From assembly GCF_029392895.1 (NCBI RefSeq), contig NZ_CP114200.1:1765501-1829500 (forward strand): a stretch of 64,000 nucleotides of DNA, written 5' to 3'. The notes under the pieces are model-generated. The model was not told the origin of the DNA, ran no database searches, and worked only from the letters and a program-made list of their open reading frames with translations. Origin of the DNA: Streptomyces sp. 71268 (GTDB lineage: Bacteria > Actinomycetota > Actinomycetes > Streptomycetales > Streptomycetaceae). The first letter of the stretch is position 1. Each line of letters opens with the position of its first letter. This document shows positions 10,095 to 19,699 of the stretch, in pieces. Position numbers and translations under genes: made by a program.

Positions 10095-11681
10095 ATGCGG
10101 GCCTGGGTCGTACGGGCGGGGGAGAACGGCGAGCGGGAGAAGGCCGCCCTGGAGGAGGGCGTCCTGATCGCCGGCTGGTGGGAACTCGGGGATCTGACGG
10201 GCGCCGCCACGCGGGACGACATCAAGGCGGCCGTGGCTGCCGCCTATCCGGACGAGGGGCCCTACACCGTAGGGAACTGGACCGGACAACTCTTCCGTTT
10301 CGTCCACGAGATACAGCCGGGAGATCTTGTCGTCCTCCCGCAGAAGTCGCTGCTCGTGGCCATCGGCCGGGTCTCGGGCGACTACGAGTACCGCGCGGAC
10401 GCACCGGACGGATTCCGTCACGTCAGGCGCATCGAATGGCTCGTCAAGGACATCGATCGCCAGTCGATCCAGTCGGATCTCCAGGACAGCATGGGGTCCT
10501 TGTTGACGGTCTTCGAGCTCAGCCGGTTCGGGGCGGCGGAGCGCATAGCCGCTCTCTCCGAAGGAAAGCCCGATCCGGGCCGTCCCGACGCCGACGAGTT
10601 CGCCGCCACCCTGACCGAACCGGCCAAACTCTTCGAGGAGGTCCGGCGGCGGAGCGCCGACGAACCCCTCACCCTGTCCGTACGGGACTTCCTCGCCGTC
10701 TGGAGCCTTCCGCGGCGCTACCCGGCCGCCGTCGAGCAGATCCAGAACGACCTGGACGTCCGCGGGCTCGTCACCGTACCTCCGTTCACGGAGGGCAGCC
10801 TCGAAAGCCAGATCGCGGTCGTGGCCGGCGGTGCCGAGCCCGACGAGGCGGGTACGAGCGCCATGACCCGCCTCACCGGCACGACGAGCCTCTCGGCCGT
10901 GGTCCAGAACGCGGCAGACGCAGCCGGACACCTGGCGGACGAGGACCCGACGGCGCGGACCGTCGCGTACCGGGTGAGCAACCTCGATTCGGCCAACCGC
11001 ATGCCGGAGTGCGTACGGGTCGGGGACAGCCTCGGGACCGCGATGACCCTCATGGTGCTGCGCGACTACAGTCAGCTGCCCGTTCTCGATGCGGACGGGC
11101 GGCTGCGCGGAGTCGTCAGCTGGGAGTCGATCGGACGTGCCCGCATGGCCGATCCCGGAGCCGACCTCGCGGCCGCCACGGTGCGGGCTCAGGAGGCGGA
11201 CCGGTCCGATGATCTGCTCGACTGGATCGGGACCATCCAGAAGTCGGGCTACGTCCTCGTGCGGGATCACGACCACAAGGTGTGCGGTCTGATCACCGAC
11301 TCGGACCTCACGGTCCAGTTCGGCACTCGTGTCCGTCCGTTCGTACTCGTCGAGGAGATCGAGCAGCGCCTGAGGCGCATCGTCGACCGCAGCATCCCGA
11401 TCGAGCGGATTCGTGCCGTCGTACCCAGGCACCGCGCTTCCCGAGTGAACTCCGCAGCCAACCTGACGTTCGGCGCGTACGGCCACCTGTTCAAGGTCCC
11501 CGAGAACTGGTCGGCCCTGGGCTGGGCCATCGACAAGGAGCACTTCCTCTCCGCACTCGAGGACTGCCGGAACTTCCGCAACGGCCTCATGCACTTCAGT
11601 CCCGACCCCGTAACCGACGACCAGCTGCACCCCGCTCAGGGGCTGCTCGAACTGCTCCGCTCCATGGATCCGCACAACTGA
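10095..11681 (+). CDS. PUA-like / CBS-pair / HEPN domain protein, probable defence RNase
   Basis: Protein of 528 residues with three parts. Residues 1-120 (start MRAWVVRAGENGERE; later TGQLFRFV and GDLVVLPQK) resemble the PUA/EVE-like N-terminal domain of Mrr-type restriction proteins, which can read modified bases. Residues about 300-415 form two CBS motifs (DYSQLPVLDADGRLRGVVS and KVCGLITDSDL), usually adenosine-nucleotide sensors. The last 110 residues are helical and end in the HEPN ribonuclease signature RNxxxH at R495-N496-G497-L498-M499-H500. It is followed after 15 bases by the helicase-PLD gene on the same strand, so they form one operon. Inference: a sensor-effector that couples recognition of modified nucleic acid or a nucleotide signal to RNA cleavage. 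No named system with this combination is known to me. Domain calls come from sequence reading, without a profile search. Confidence 0.75.
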   Translation: MRAWVVRAGENGEREKAALEEGVLIAGWWELGDLTGAATRDDIKAAVAAAYPDEGPYTVGNWTGQLFRFVHEIQPGDLVVLPQKSLLVAIGRVSGDYEYRADAPDGFRHVRRIEWLVKDIDRQSIQSDLQDSMGSLLTVFELSRFGAAERIAALSEGKPDPGRPDADEFAATLTEPAKLFEEVRRRSADEPLTLSVRDFLAVWSLPRRYPAAVEQIQNDLDVRGLVTVPPFTEGSLESQIAVVAGGAEPDEAGTSAMTRLTGTTSLSAVVQNAADAAGHLADEDPTARTVAYRVSNLDSANRMPECVRVGDSLGTAMTLMVLRDYSQLPVLDADGRLRGVVSWESIGRARMADPGADLAAATVRAQEADRSDDLLDWIGTIQKSGYVLVRDHDHKVCGLITDSDLTVQFGTRVRPFVLVEEIEQRLRRIVDRSIPIERIRAVVPRHRASRVNSAANLTFGAYGHLFKVPENWSALGWAIDKEHFLSALEDCRNFRNGLMHFSPDPVTDDQLHPAQGLLELLRSMDPHN

Positions 11682-11696
11682 CAGGGAGGGGCCCCG

Positions 11697-14600
11697 GTGG
11701 GGTGGCGGGAGGAGATCGCCGCTGCGCTCGGCGAGTGGATCGCCATCGAGGGCGGCGCGGGGAGGCAGCCTCGATGGCAGCGGGTCGGCCGTGCGGCTCG
11801 TGCGGGTTGTCCTGGCGAGTACGTCGTGGATGTGCGGAGTTCCGACATCGGGCCGGACCAGCTCGACAGTCTGCGGCTCGCCGGCCCGGAGGCCGACACC
11901 ATCGAGTCGGAGGGGTTCACCGTCTCGGAGGCTGTGCAGAACGGCAGTCTCCTCACGGTGAAGGTGGCCCGGTTCGCCGAGGTCGCCGACGCCCATCTGT
12001 GGATGCAGAAGCAGCCTCCCACGTTCCTCGTGGAGGCCCTGCGCCAAGGGATCACGGGGCTCGGAGAACACCCCTTGGCTGCCGCACTGGCGGCGGGCAC
12101 CATCGGCGGGCCGCGGCAGCCGGCGGAGGACCCGCCGGGGTTCCATCCCGCCCAGGCCGACGCGCATCGCGCGTGCCTCGGAGAAGGCGTCCACCTCGTC
12201 TGGGGGCCTCCGGGGACGGGCAAGACCACCGTGCTGAAGAGGGCGATCGGTGATCTCCTCGCGCGCGGCGACCGGCTGCTCCTCGTCTCCGCGACCAACA
12301 TCGCTGTGGACAACGCGCTGCTGGGGGTGGTGCGCGAACGGCGGCACGGGCCCGGAGAGATCGTGCGTGTCGGCCCGCCGCACTTGAAGGAAGTGGCCGA
12401 GGATCCGTCCGTCTCCCTGCCGATGATGGTCAGGGCACGGCTCGCGGAGACTGCGCAGCGGCGCGGCTCGCTGGAGTCCGAACTGGTCGCGATCAAGGAG
12501 CGGGCAGCCGAACTCGCCCGCCTGGAGGCCGTGCTGACCCGCTTCGACTCGTCCGCGTACTACGCGGCTCTGGAGCTGCTGCGCACTCCCGGAGAGGATC
12601 CGGCGTCGGTCAGGCTTCGGGTCGAGGATGCGAAACAGCGGCACGACCGGGCCTCCCGAGAACACGAGGAAGCGGTCACCGTGGCCCGGACGGCCGTGGC
12701 CAGGGACAAGGCCGCGGCCCCCGCCCGCCACCAGTGGCACCAGGTGGACGAGCTCTCGTCGGAGGTGGCCAAGGTACGCGAAGCGGTCGCGCTCCGGGAG
12801 GCGGCTGCCCTGTTGGCTGAGGACCGTTGTGATCCCCTGCGGAGAGAACTGCGTGAGGCCGAGTCGACAAGAACGTGGTCGAAGCGCCGCGCCCAGAACA
12901 AGACCGCAGGGATCCGCCAACGGCTGGAGGAGGCCGAACGGTCGGCCGCGACGGCCCGGCAAGCCGCCGCGAGGCCCGGGCCACTGCCACAGCCCATGCC
13001 ACGGCCCTCGGAGCCCGGATCACCGCACTCAGCGAAGGCATCCCCCTCACTCGAGATCAGATCGCCGCGTTGCATGCCGACGCCGCCGCGGCACAGGCCG
13101 CTTCGGATCGGACTCGACAACGCCTCAGCCGGTGTGCGGCCGACTTCTCCCAGGCGGCAGAGGCGGCCAAGCGCGCCGTTCATGCCTACGAAGTGGCGAA
13201 ACAGGCGGAGCAGAAGGGGTGGCCCGCCATGTTCGAGCGCGCGGGTCGGCTCCGCCCCGCGGTGACTGCCGATGTGGCACACCGCGCGGAACTGGAGAAG
13301 GCCTACCAGGAAACCCAGGAGGAGTACGAGCGGCTGGCCCGCAACGCCCAGGGAGAGATCATCAAGGGGGCCAGGCTCGTCGCGACCACGCTGGCCCGGT
13401 TCCGCACGAACCGGGCCGTCCTGGACGGACCGTACGACGTGGTGCTCGTGGACGAGGCGGGTGCCGCCACCCTGCCCGAGGTGCTTCTGGCGACCGGAAA
13501 GTCCCGCAGGGCCGCCGTTCTGCTGGGGGACTTCATGCAGCTGGGTGCCGTCGTGCCTCCTGAGCTCAAGGAGCAGAGACACCAGGACATCCAGCGCTGG
13601 CTGCTCCCGGGTGTGTTCGCACACTGCGGTATCCACTCACCCACCGACGCTCGGCACCATCCCGCCTGCATCACTCTGACCGAGCAGCACCGGTTCGGTC
13701 CTGCCGTGATGCGACTGGCGAACGACCTCGCGTACGGTGGCGCGCTGAGCGAGGGAAGCCGATCACGGTCGGCGCGTATGGAGAACGACCCCGAGATCGT
13801 ACTCATCGACACGGACGGTCTCCACGAACTGGCCAGACCCCACCTGCCCGGTAGCCGTCGCGGCTGGTGGCCCGCCGGTGCTCTGATCACGCGCGCCCTG
13901 GTGGAAGTGCACCGCGAACTCGGCGAGAGCACGGGCGTGGTGACCCCGTACCGCGTTCAGGCGGAAGCCACGCTGGAGGCCCTGCGTGATGTCGAGGAAC
14001 CGGAAGGGAGCAACCCGGCGGAAGTGGGGACCGCCCACCGCTTCCAGGGGCGAGAGTTCGACATCGTCGTCTTCGACACCGTGGAGGGCGACAAGACCAC
14101 CCGGCCCCTGTGGATGGCCCACGCCCACCGCCAGCCCGCCACGAACCCCTGGCCCCGTGACGGTGTACGTCTGCTCAACGTCGCCGTCACACGCGTCAGA
14201 ACCAGGCTGTACGTCATCGCCAGCCCGGAGCGCCTATGGGCCGCGGGCGGAGCGACGGCTCTCGGCCAGCTGGCCGCCATGGTCAACACGCCGGGTGTCC
14301 GGGTGCTGCACGCCCGGAACCTGATCACACCTCCGACGGCCTCGGTCCCCTACCGGGGCGAGTTCGGTTCCGCGCTCGCCGAAGTCCTCGGCCGCCATGT
14401 CGAAGTGACGGAGATCGAGGACGAACGGGGGTTCTACCGCGCCTTCTCGGAAGAGATCCGAAGAGCCCGGCGATCACTGTGGCTCTGGTCCCCCTGGGTC
14501 GCCACGCGCCTGAACTCGCTGCTGCCGGATCTTCGAGCCGCCGCCGACCGCGGTGTGCGGATCAACGTCTTCATCCGTGCCGACACCGACAAGCTCCAGA

Positions 14601-14989
14601 AGCAGGAGACGAACCAGGTCCTGATCGCCGAGCTGCGACAGGTCGTCGATACGGTCGTGCCCGTGTACGAGATGCACCAGAAGATTGTCGTCATCGACGA
14701 GCAGACGGTTCTGCTCGGCAGCCTCAATTCGCTCTCCCAGAAGTCAACCCGGGAGATCATGCTGACCATGCGGGGCGGTCACTTCGCCCGCAAGCTGCTG
14801 GAGCACGAGCATGCGGCGACGTTCGCCGATCCGCCCTCCTGCGGACGGTGCGGGGGCGACGAAATCGAGATCCGACGCTACAAGAAGGACGACTGGGTCT
14901 GGCGCTGCTACGCCGCCGCCTGCAAGACCACGCCGAAGGGCGGTACCAACGCATGGAACCAGAAGATCCGGCTGGCCCGCGGTCGCTGA
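11697..14989 (+). pseudogene. SF1 helicase-coiled coil-PLD nuclease (Mokosh type II-like), frameshifted
   Basis: The gene reads as one protein of about 1,100 residues only if a single frameshift is allowed. The first frame (from GTG 11697, GGGAGG upstream) holds Walker A GPPGTGKTT at residues 170-178 and a long Ala/Glu/Arg coiled coil. The second frame, ending at 14989, continues the coiled coil and holds Walker B VLVDEAGA, then HRFQGREFDIVVFDT and LNVAVTRVRTRLYV (UPF1-like helicase motifs). A PLD nuclease motif follows (HQKIVVID with downstream GSLNSL). A C-terminal zinc ribbon (CGRCGG, then two more Cys) ends it. The frame changes at about 12971, where restoring one G in GCCGCCGCGAGG rejoins the helix. 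Helicase plus PLD in one chain matches what I recall of Mokosh type II. It may be a true mutation or a sequencing error. Confidence 0.75.
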
Positions 14990-15259
14990 TCTTCCCCCCT
15001 CTGGGCACCCCGAAGCCAGCGGTACGGGCGCTCGAGTGGAACCAGTCCCCCCTCACAACCGGCCCCTACACGTGGGGGGGGCAGCGCCGAGGCGGTGGTG
15101 GCCGAGATGCCTGGGACATTTCTGGGACTTCCACCCGCATCGACAGGCACGAGCATGAAACAACCGAAAGATCATTGGCGCAGGTCAGCGGGGCACGATG
15201 GACCGCTACCGCAGGTCAGGGGACCCGCGAATCCTTTCCGGGACATCTGAGACGAGACG

Positions 15260-15313
15260 ACGCCGCCCCCGCCCCTCCCGTCGGCCCGCGGCCGCGAGGG
15301 GCGGGGGCGGCGT
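15260..15313. terminator. Strong GC hairpin, likely terminator
   Basis: The arms 15260-15276 and 15297-15313 pair perfectly over 17 bases around a 20-base loop. The hairpin lies downstream of the defence operon and upstream of the iron-uptake promoter, so it probably stops read-through. There is no U-tract, as is common for Streptomyces terminators. Confidence 0.7.
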
Positions 15314-15494
15314 GCCGCGTCGGCGGCCTCTGCTCGCACCCACTGCCCCTAGATCACTTAGCCGCCCGTTCACAACGCCCTTATCGGCCAAAGGAATTCT
15401 TGGTCGAGTCGGCATTTTCGCGCCCTTCGGGTCCGCCTCACGTCCGGGCTGCCGGCAGCGGGGCAGGCGGGGGGCGATGTTCGTCGCGGTCTAC

Positions 15495-15513
15495 GTAGGT
15501 TAGGCTCACCTAA
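15495..15513 (+). promoter_or_regulatory. DmdR/IdeR iron box
   Basis: The 19 bases match the actinomycete iron box TTAGGTTAGGCTCACCTAA at 18 of 19 positions; only the first base differs. A good -10 hexamer, TAAAAT (15511-15516), overlaps its right end, so a bound iron repressor would block RNA polymerase. It lies 115 bases upstream of the siderophore-binding protein. Expected regulation is repression by DmdR1/IdeR with iron and induction in iron starvation. Confidence 0.9.
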
Positions 15514-15628
15514 AATCGTCGTCGGCCGCCTGTCGTTGCGCCCTCGCCCCAGGCCGAAACATGACCCTGGGGTGGGCCAGCGGGAGGCGGTTCCGACGCC
15601 TGGTGCCTGAGAACGAGGATCTTCCGCG

Positions 15629-16693
15629 ATGCCCATTCTGCTGACCTCCCTGCGCCGCCGGGCCGCCGTGGCCGCGGCCGGAGCCGTTTCGCTGACCCTG
15701 TTGGTGACGGGCTGCGGCTCGGACGACAAGGACGACGACGGCAAGAAGGACGCGGCGAACGCGGGCGCCCCGGCCGAGGCCGGAGCCTTCCCGGTCACCA
15801 TCAAGAGCGCGCTCGGCAAGACCGAGATCAAGGAGAAGCCCCAGCGCGTCGTGACCCTGGGCCAGGGCTCCGCGGAGACGGCCATCGCGCTCGGCAACGT
15901 ACCGGTGGGCATCGAGAAGTACGAGTGGGGCAGCGACAAGACCGGCTACCTGCCGTGGATCCACGAGGCGGTCACCAAGTCCGGGAAGAAGCTGCCCAAG
16001 CAGTTCACCGGCGGTGAGGAACTCGACATCGAGGCCATCACGGAGCTGGAGCCCGACGTCATCCTGGCCCCGTGGTCGGGGATCACGCAGAAGCAGTACG
16101 ACATCCTCAAGGACATCGCTCCCACCGTCGCCTACCCGGACAAGGCGTGGAGCACCGACTGGGACCAGCAGATCGACCTCATCGCCAAGGCGCTCGGCCA
16201 GCCGAAGAAGGCCAAGGAGCTGACGGCGAAGATCGACAAGCAGCTCGCCGACGCCGCCGCGAAGAAGCCGAACTACAAGAACGTCACGTTCTCCTACATC
16301 TACACCTCGGGCCCCGGCACCCTCGGCGTCTTCAAGCCGCAGGAGCAGCGCGTGGAGATGGTCTCCAAGCTGGGCCTGAAGGTCGACCCGGTCGTCAACA
16401 CCTTCAAGGAGACCGAGGGCACCGACTCCGCGCTGATCGGCCTGGAGAATGCCGACAAGCTCAAGAAGAGCGACGTCGCCTTCACCTTCTACACCGACGA
16501 CAAGACCCGCAAGGAGATCGAGGCGCAGCCGCTGTACGCCGCAATCCCCGCGGTCAAGAAGGGCGCGCTGGTCTACAGCAAGGACCAGTCCTTCGTCACC
16601 GCCTCCTCGATGCTCAACCCGCTGACGGTGCCGTACAGCATCGAGCGGTACCTGCCCTTGATCGACGCGGCCGTCGCCAAGTCCGGCAAGTAG
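15629..16693 (+). CDS. Iron-siderophore ABC transporter substrate-binding lipoprotein
   Basis: FecB/FhuD-type periplasmic-binding-fold lipoprotein of 354 residues that captures ferric siderophore outside the membrane. The N-terminus has Arg residues (LRRRAAVAAAG), a hydrophobic core and the lipobox LVTGC, so Cys about 29 becomes lipidated. A Lys/Asp-rich linker follows, then the typical start of the mature domain (KPQRVVTLGQG) and the helix-backbone segment LEPDVILAP. It is the first gene of an operon with two permeases, 16 bases before the next start, downstream of an iron box. The ATPase is not encoded here and may be shared with another system. The cognate siderophore cannot be told from sequence. 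Confidence 0.92.
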   Translation: MPILLTSLRRRAAVAAAGAVSLTLLVTGCGSDDKDDDGKKDAANAGAPAEAGAFPVTIKSALGKTEIKEKPQRVVTLGQGSAETAIALGNVPVGIEKYEWGSDKTGYLPWIHEAVTKSGKKLPKQFTGGEELDIEAITELEPDVILAPWSGITQKQYDILKDIAPTVAYPDKAWSTDWDQQIDLIAKALGQPKKAKELTAKIDKQLADAAAKKPNYKNVTFSYIYTSGPGTLGVFKPQEQRVEMVSKLGLKVDPVVNTFKETEGTDSALIGLENADKLKKSDVAFTFYTDDKTRKEIEAQPLYAAIPAVKKGALVYSKDQSFVTASSMLNPLTVPYSIERYLPLIDAAVAKSGK

Positions 16694-16709
16694 CCGCGGA
16701 GCTGCGAGC

Positions 16710-17741
16710 GTGACCACAGCCTCTGCTGCCCGGCAGGGCCCCGGCGCACAGCGTCGGGGCCCTGCCGGGCTCTCCCTCGCCCTGTTCGGGTGCCTGCTCC
16801 TGTTGGCGATCGCCCTGTTCGCCAGCGTCATGTACGGCAGCAAGCCGACCGCCGCCTCCGACGTGCTCGACGTGCTCACCGGGGGCGGCGACAGCTATGT
16901 GCGCACCGTCGTGGAGAGCCGCTACCCGCGCACCGCGATCGGCGTGCTCGCCGGGGTCTGCCTGGCCGTCGCGGGCACGCTCATGCAGGGCGTGACCCGC
17001 AACCCGCTGGCCGAACCCGGGTTGCTCGGCATCAACGCGGGTGCCTCGGCGAGCATCGTCGCGGCCACCGCCTACCTCGGCGCCACCGGGCAGCGGGAGA
17101 CCATGTGGTGGGCGCTGCCCGGCGCGCTCCTCGCGGGCGTCGCCGTACACGTGATCGGCACGGCGGGCGGCCGTACCAACCCGGTGCGTCTGGTGCTGGC
17201 CGGCGCGGTGCTCAGCGCCGTGCTCTCCGCGTTCATCCAGGCCGTCACCCTCTCCCGGCCCAAGGTCTTCGACACCTACCGCTACTGGGTGGTGGGCGCG
17301 CTCGGCGGGCGCGGCTGGGACGTGTTCTGGTCGGTCCTGCCCTTCGCCGGTGTCGGCCTCGCGGTCGCGCTGCTCCTCGGGCCGAGCCTGAACGCCATGG
17401 CCATGGGCGACGACAAGGCCACCTCACTGGGTATCAGCCCCGCCCGCGTCAAGGGCGCCGGCCTGCTCGCCGCGACGCTGCTGAGCGCGTCCGCGACGGC
17501 GGCGGTGGGCCCCATCGCGTTCGTCGGGCTGGCCGTGCCGCACCTCGTACGCGCCCTGGTGGGCGCGGACTTCCGGCTCCAGTTGCTGTTCTCCGCCCTG
17601 GCCGGTCCCTCGCTGCTGCTGCTCGCCGACGTGATCGGCAGGGTGCTGCTGCGCCCGCAGGAGCTCATGGTGGGCGTCGTCACCGCCTGCGTCGGGGCGC
17701 CCGCGCTGCTGTTGGCCGTACGTCGGATGAGGGGGGCGTGA
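16710..17741 (+). CDS. FecCD-family iron-siderophore permease (first)
   Basis: Membrane permease of 343 residues in the BtuC/FecCD family, with about ten hydrophobic segments. Family landmarks are RYPRTAIGVLAGVCLAVAG, then TRNPLAEPGLLGINAGAS near residue 90, and near the C-terminus the conserved GPIAFVGLAVPHLVR. It starts with GTG at 16710, 16 bases after the binding-protein stop. Its TGA overlaps the next ATG by one base (GTGATG), so the two permeases are translationally coupled. They form the heterodimeric channel of the importer. Confidence 0.92.
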   Translation: MTTASAARQGPGAQRRGPAGLSLALFGCLLLLAIALFASVMYGSKPTAASDVLDVLTGGGDSYVRTVVESRYPRTAIGVLAGVCLAVAGTLMQGVTRNPLAEPGLLGINAGASASIVAATAYLGATGQRETMWWALPGALLAGVAVHVIGTAGGRTNPVRLVLAGAVLSAVLSAFIQAVTLSRPKVFDTYRYWVVGALGGRGWDVFWSVLPFAGVGLAVALLLGPSLNAMAMGDDKATSLGISPARVKGAGLLAATLLSASATAAVGPIAFVGLAVPHLVRALVGADFRLQLLFSALAGPSLLLLADVIGRVLLRPQELMVGVVTACVGAPALLLAVRRMRGA

Positions 17742-18808
17742 TGACGACCACCCAGCCACTGACCCGGCGGTCCGGGCCGCGTCGCGGGACGCTGCGGATC
17801 GGGCCCCGGGTCGCCGTGCCCTTCCACGTCTCGGCCGTGGTGGTGGGCCTGGCGACGCTGGTCCTGCTGGTCGTCGCGGCGGCAGCGACGCTGACCATGG
17901 GCCGGCTCGGCATCGCACTGGCCGACATCCCGAGCGTGCTGTTCGGCGAGGCCACGGGCAAGGACGCGTTCGTCTTCGACCGGCTGCGCGGCCCGCGGCT
18001 GGCCGTCGCGATCGCCACCGGCGCGGCCTTCGGCCTGTCCGGCGCCCTCTTCCAGTCCGTCACCCGCAACCCGCTGGGCAGCCCGGACGTCATCGGGCTC
18101 GGCGCCGGTGCCGGCGCAGGCGCGGCGACCGTCGCGCTGTTCCTGCCCGACCTCGTGCCGGCGTCCGTGGGCGCGCTGCTCGGCGCGCTGCTGGCGATGG
18201 GGCTGGTCTACGTCTCGACCGGCACCGGCTTCCGCAGCCCGGGCCGGCTGGTCGTCGCCGGCATCGGCGTGGCGGCCATGGCGACGGCCGTCACCCAGTA
18301 CGTCGTCTACGCCGTGGAGCGGGACAAGGCCAGCTCCCTGGCCGCGTACGTCAACGGCAGCCTCGCCGCCCGCTCGTGGGACGACGCCACGATCATCTGG
18401 ACCGTCCTGCTCGTCTGCCTCCCGCTGGCCGCGCTGCTGGCCCGGCCGCTGACCATCGGGGAGATGGGCGACGACCTCTCCACCGGACTCGGCGCCAGCC
18501 CCGGCCGTACGAAGACCGCGGCCGTGCTGCTGTCCATCGCGCTCTCCGCGGGCGCGGTCAGCGTCGCGGGCCCCATCGCGTTCATCTCCCTCACTGCTCC
18601 GCAGATCGCCAAGCGGCTCACGCGCAGCACCGGTCCGCAACTCGCCGTGTCCACGCTGCTCGGCGCCCTGTTGCTGGTCGCGGCCGACCTGGCCGCGCAG
18701 CAACTGCCGCTCTTCGACGACCTGCCGGTGGGGATCTACACCATGGCCGTCGGCGGCGCCTATCTCGGCTACCTGTTGGTACGGGAGTGGCGGCGGCAGC
18801 CTGCGTAA
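17741..18808 (+). CDS. FecCD-family iron-siderophore permease (second)
   Basis: Second permease subunit, 355 residues, starting at the ATG that overlaps the stop of the first. It has the same family marks: RGPRLAVAIATGAAFGLSG, TRNPLGSPDVIGLGAGAG and GPIAFISLTAPQIAKRL. It differs by a longer cytoplasmic N-terminus of about 35 residues. Last gene of the iron-regulated operon; no ABC ATPase follows, so the importer must borrow one from elsewhere in the genome. Confidence 0.92.
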   Translation: MTTTQPLTRRSGPRRGTLRIGPRVAVPFHVSAVVVGLATLVLLVVAAAATLTMGRLGIALADIPSVLFGEATGKDAFVFDRLRGPRLAVAIATGAAFGLSGALFQSVTRNPLGSPDVIGLGAGAGAGAATVALFLPDLVPASVGALLGALLAMGLVYVSTGTGFRSPGRLVVAGIGVAAMATAVTQYVVYAVERDKASSLAAYVNGSLAARSWDDATIIWTVLLVCLPLAALLARPLTIGEMGDDLSTGLGASPGRTKTAAVLLSIALSAGAVSVAGPIAFISLTAPQIAKRLTRSTGPQLAVSTLLGALLLVAADLAAQQLPLFDDLPVGIYTMAVGGAYLGYLLVREWRRQPA

Positions 18809-19210
18809 CAGGGGACGCGCTGCCTCGCTCCTCCTCTCCTCCTTCGGCTCGCTGTCGTTCGGCCTCGCCATGGGCGTTCCCTCCGGGCCCTCGTGTGCGG
18901 GCGCGGGCCACGCGTGGCGGGGCGGCGCTGATCGCGCGCCGCCACGCCACGCACCCCCGTGCGGGCGGCCGGTGCCTGTGCCCCTCCCCCGCACCGGCCG
19001 TGCTACGTCTTCGACGCTATGCCGCCGGGCGGCGGTGGCACATCCAACGGTGGTGCTACGTCCGCGCACACCCTGGGGTGGACCCAAGCTGGGGCGGTAC
19101 GCCCCGAGCCGTACGCCGGACTGCTCCGCTCGGCGCATCGCACGGCGCTGGCCTGCGGCGCGGCGCCGGCGCCCGTCGCCCACCGGTGGCCTGGTCCCAG
19201 CACGGCCCCG
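18809..19210. other. Gene-free stretch with two hairpins
   Basis: I find no supportable gene in these 402 bases between the converging iron-uptake and ridA genes. Two inverted repeats occur: 18912-18952 (see terminator) and GGCCGGTGC / GCACCGGCC at 18967-18999. Either may end transcription from one or both sides. Confidence 0.5.
18912..18952. terminator. Hairpin, likely terminator of iron-uptake operon
   Basis: The arms (18912-18928 and 18936-18952) pair over 17 bases with one mismatch around a 7-base loop. It lies about 105 bases after the last permease stop, between convergent genes. Confidence 0.55.
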
Positions 19211-19699
19211 CTACGGCAGGAGCGCGATGCCGTCCAGTTCCACGCGTGCCCGCTCGTCCCACAGCCGGACCACGCCCACGACGGCCATCGCCGGGTAGTC
19301 GCGGCCCGCCAAGCGGCGCCAGACGCGGCCGAGTTCGGGTGCGTGGGCGCGGTAGTCGGCCACGTCGGTGGCGTACACCGTGACCCGCGCGAGGTGTTCG
19401 GGCCGGCCGCCGGCGGCCCGGAGCGCGGTGAGGAGGTTGCTCAGGGCACGCTCGAACTGGTCGGGGAGCGGCCCGTCCACCAGGTGGCCCGCGCCGTCCA
19501 GCGCCGTCTGTCCGGCGAGGAGGACCAGTTGGCCGCCGGTGGCGGTGACGGCGTGCGAGAAGCCGGAGGGCGGGGCGAGTTCGGCGGGGTTGACGCGGCG
19601 CAGCGGTGGGGCGGTGGGCTGGTCGGGCGGGCTCGCGCGGTGCGGGTCGGGCTCCGGCTCGGGGGGCTGCGGCTGGTGGGTGGGGGGCGAGGGCGTCAT
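19211..19699 (-). CDS. RidA-family enamine/imine deaminase
   Basis: RidA (YjgF/UK114) family protein, 162 residues, with a Pro-rich N-terminal extension of about 40 residues ahead of the usual 120-residue fold. Visible signs are GFSHAVTATGGQLVLLAGQ, a central LAALRAAGG-type helix (LLTALRAAGGRPEHLARV) and a C-terminal ERARVELDGIALLP, close to the family's VEIEAVA ending. RidA proteins hydrolyse reactive imines and enamines to ketones and ammonia. Its ATG overlaps the stop of the acyl-CoA dehydrogenase by four bases (ATGA), so they are coupled. In the 2-aminobenzoyl-CoA route the ring-reduced product still carries nitrogen, so an enamine deaminase fits well; this is inference from context. Confidence 0.88.
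   Translation of the reverse strand: MTPSPPTHQPQPPEPEPDPHRASPPDQPTAPPLRRVNPAELAPPSGFSHAVTATGGQLVLLAGQTALDGAGHLVDGPLPDQFERALSNLLTALRAAGGRPEHLARVTVYATDVADYRAHAPELGRVWRRLAGRDYPAMAVVGVVRLWDERARVELDGIALLP

Larger units (their letters stand above)
14990..15628. other. Intergenic region between defence island and iron-uptake operon
   Basis: No gene is supportable in these 639 bases. The stretch holds the long hairpin at 15260-15313 and the iron box at 15495-15513. The left part is locally lower in GC than its surroundings, with runs such as a G-tract near 15077. It may be the edge of the acquired defence island, but I see no integrase, tRNA or flanking direct repeat. Confidence 0.5.

Noticed and set aside
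12960..12980. Programmed -1 frameshift in the helicase-PLD gene
   Set aside because: No X-XXY-YYZ slippery heptamer or clear downstream pseudoknot is visible; a single missing G explains it more simply.
1..14989. Complete DISARM or BREX locus
   Set aside because: Only DrmD-like and DrmMI/PglX-like genes are visible; DrmA, DrmB, DrmC, PglZ, BrxC and BrxL are not in the window.
14990..15250. Integration site or tRNA at the right edge of the defence island
   Set aside because: I found no tRNA fold, integrase or repeated att core in the stretch.
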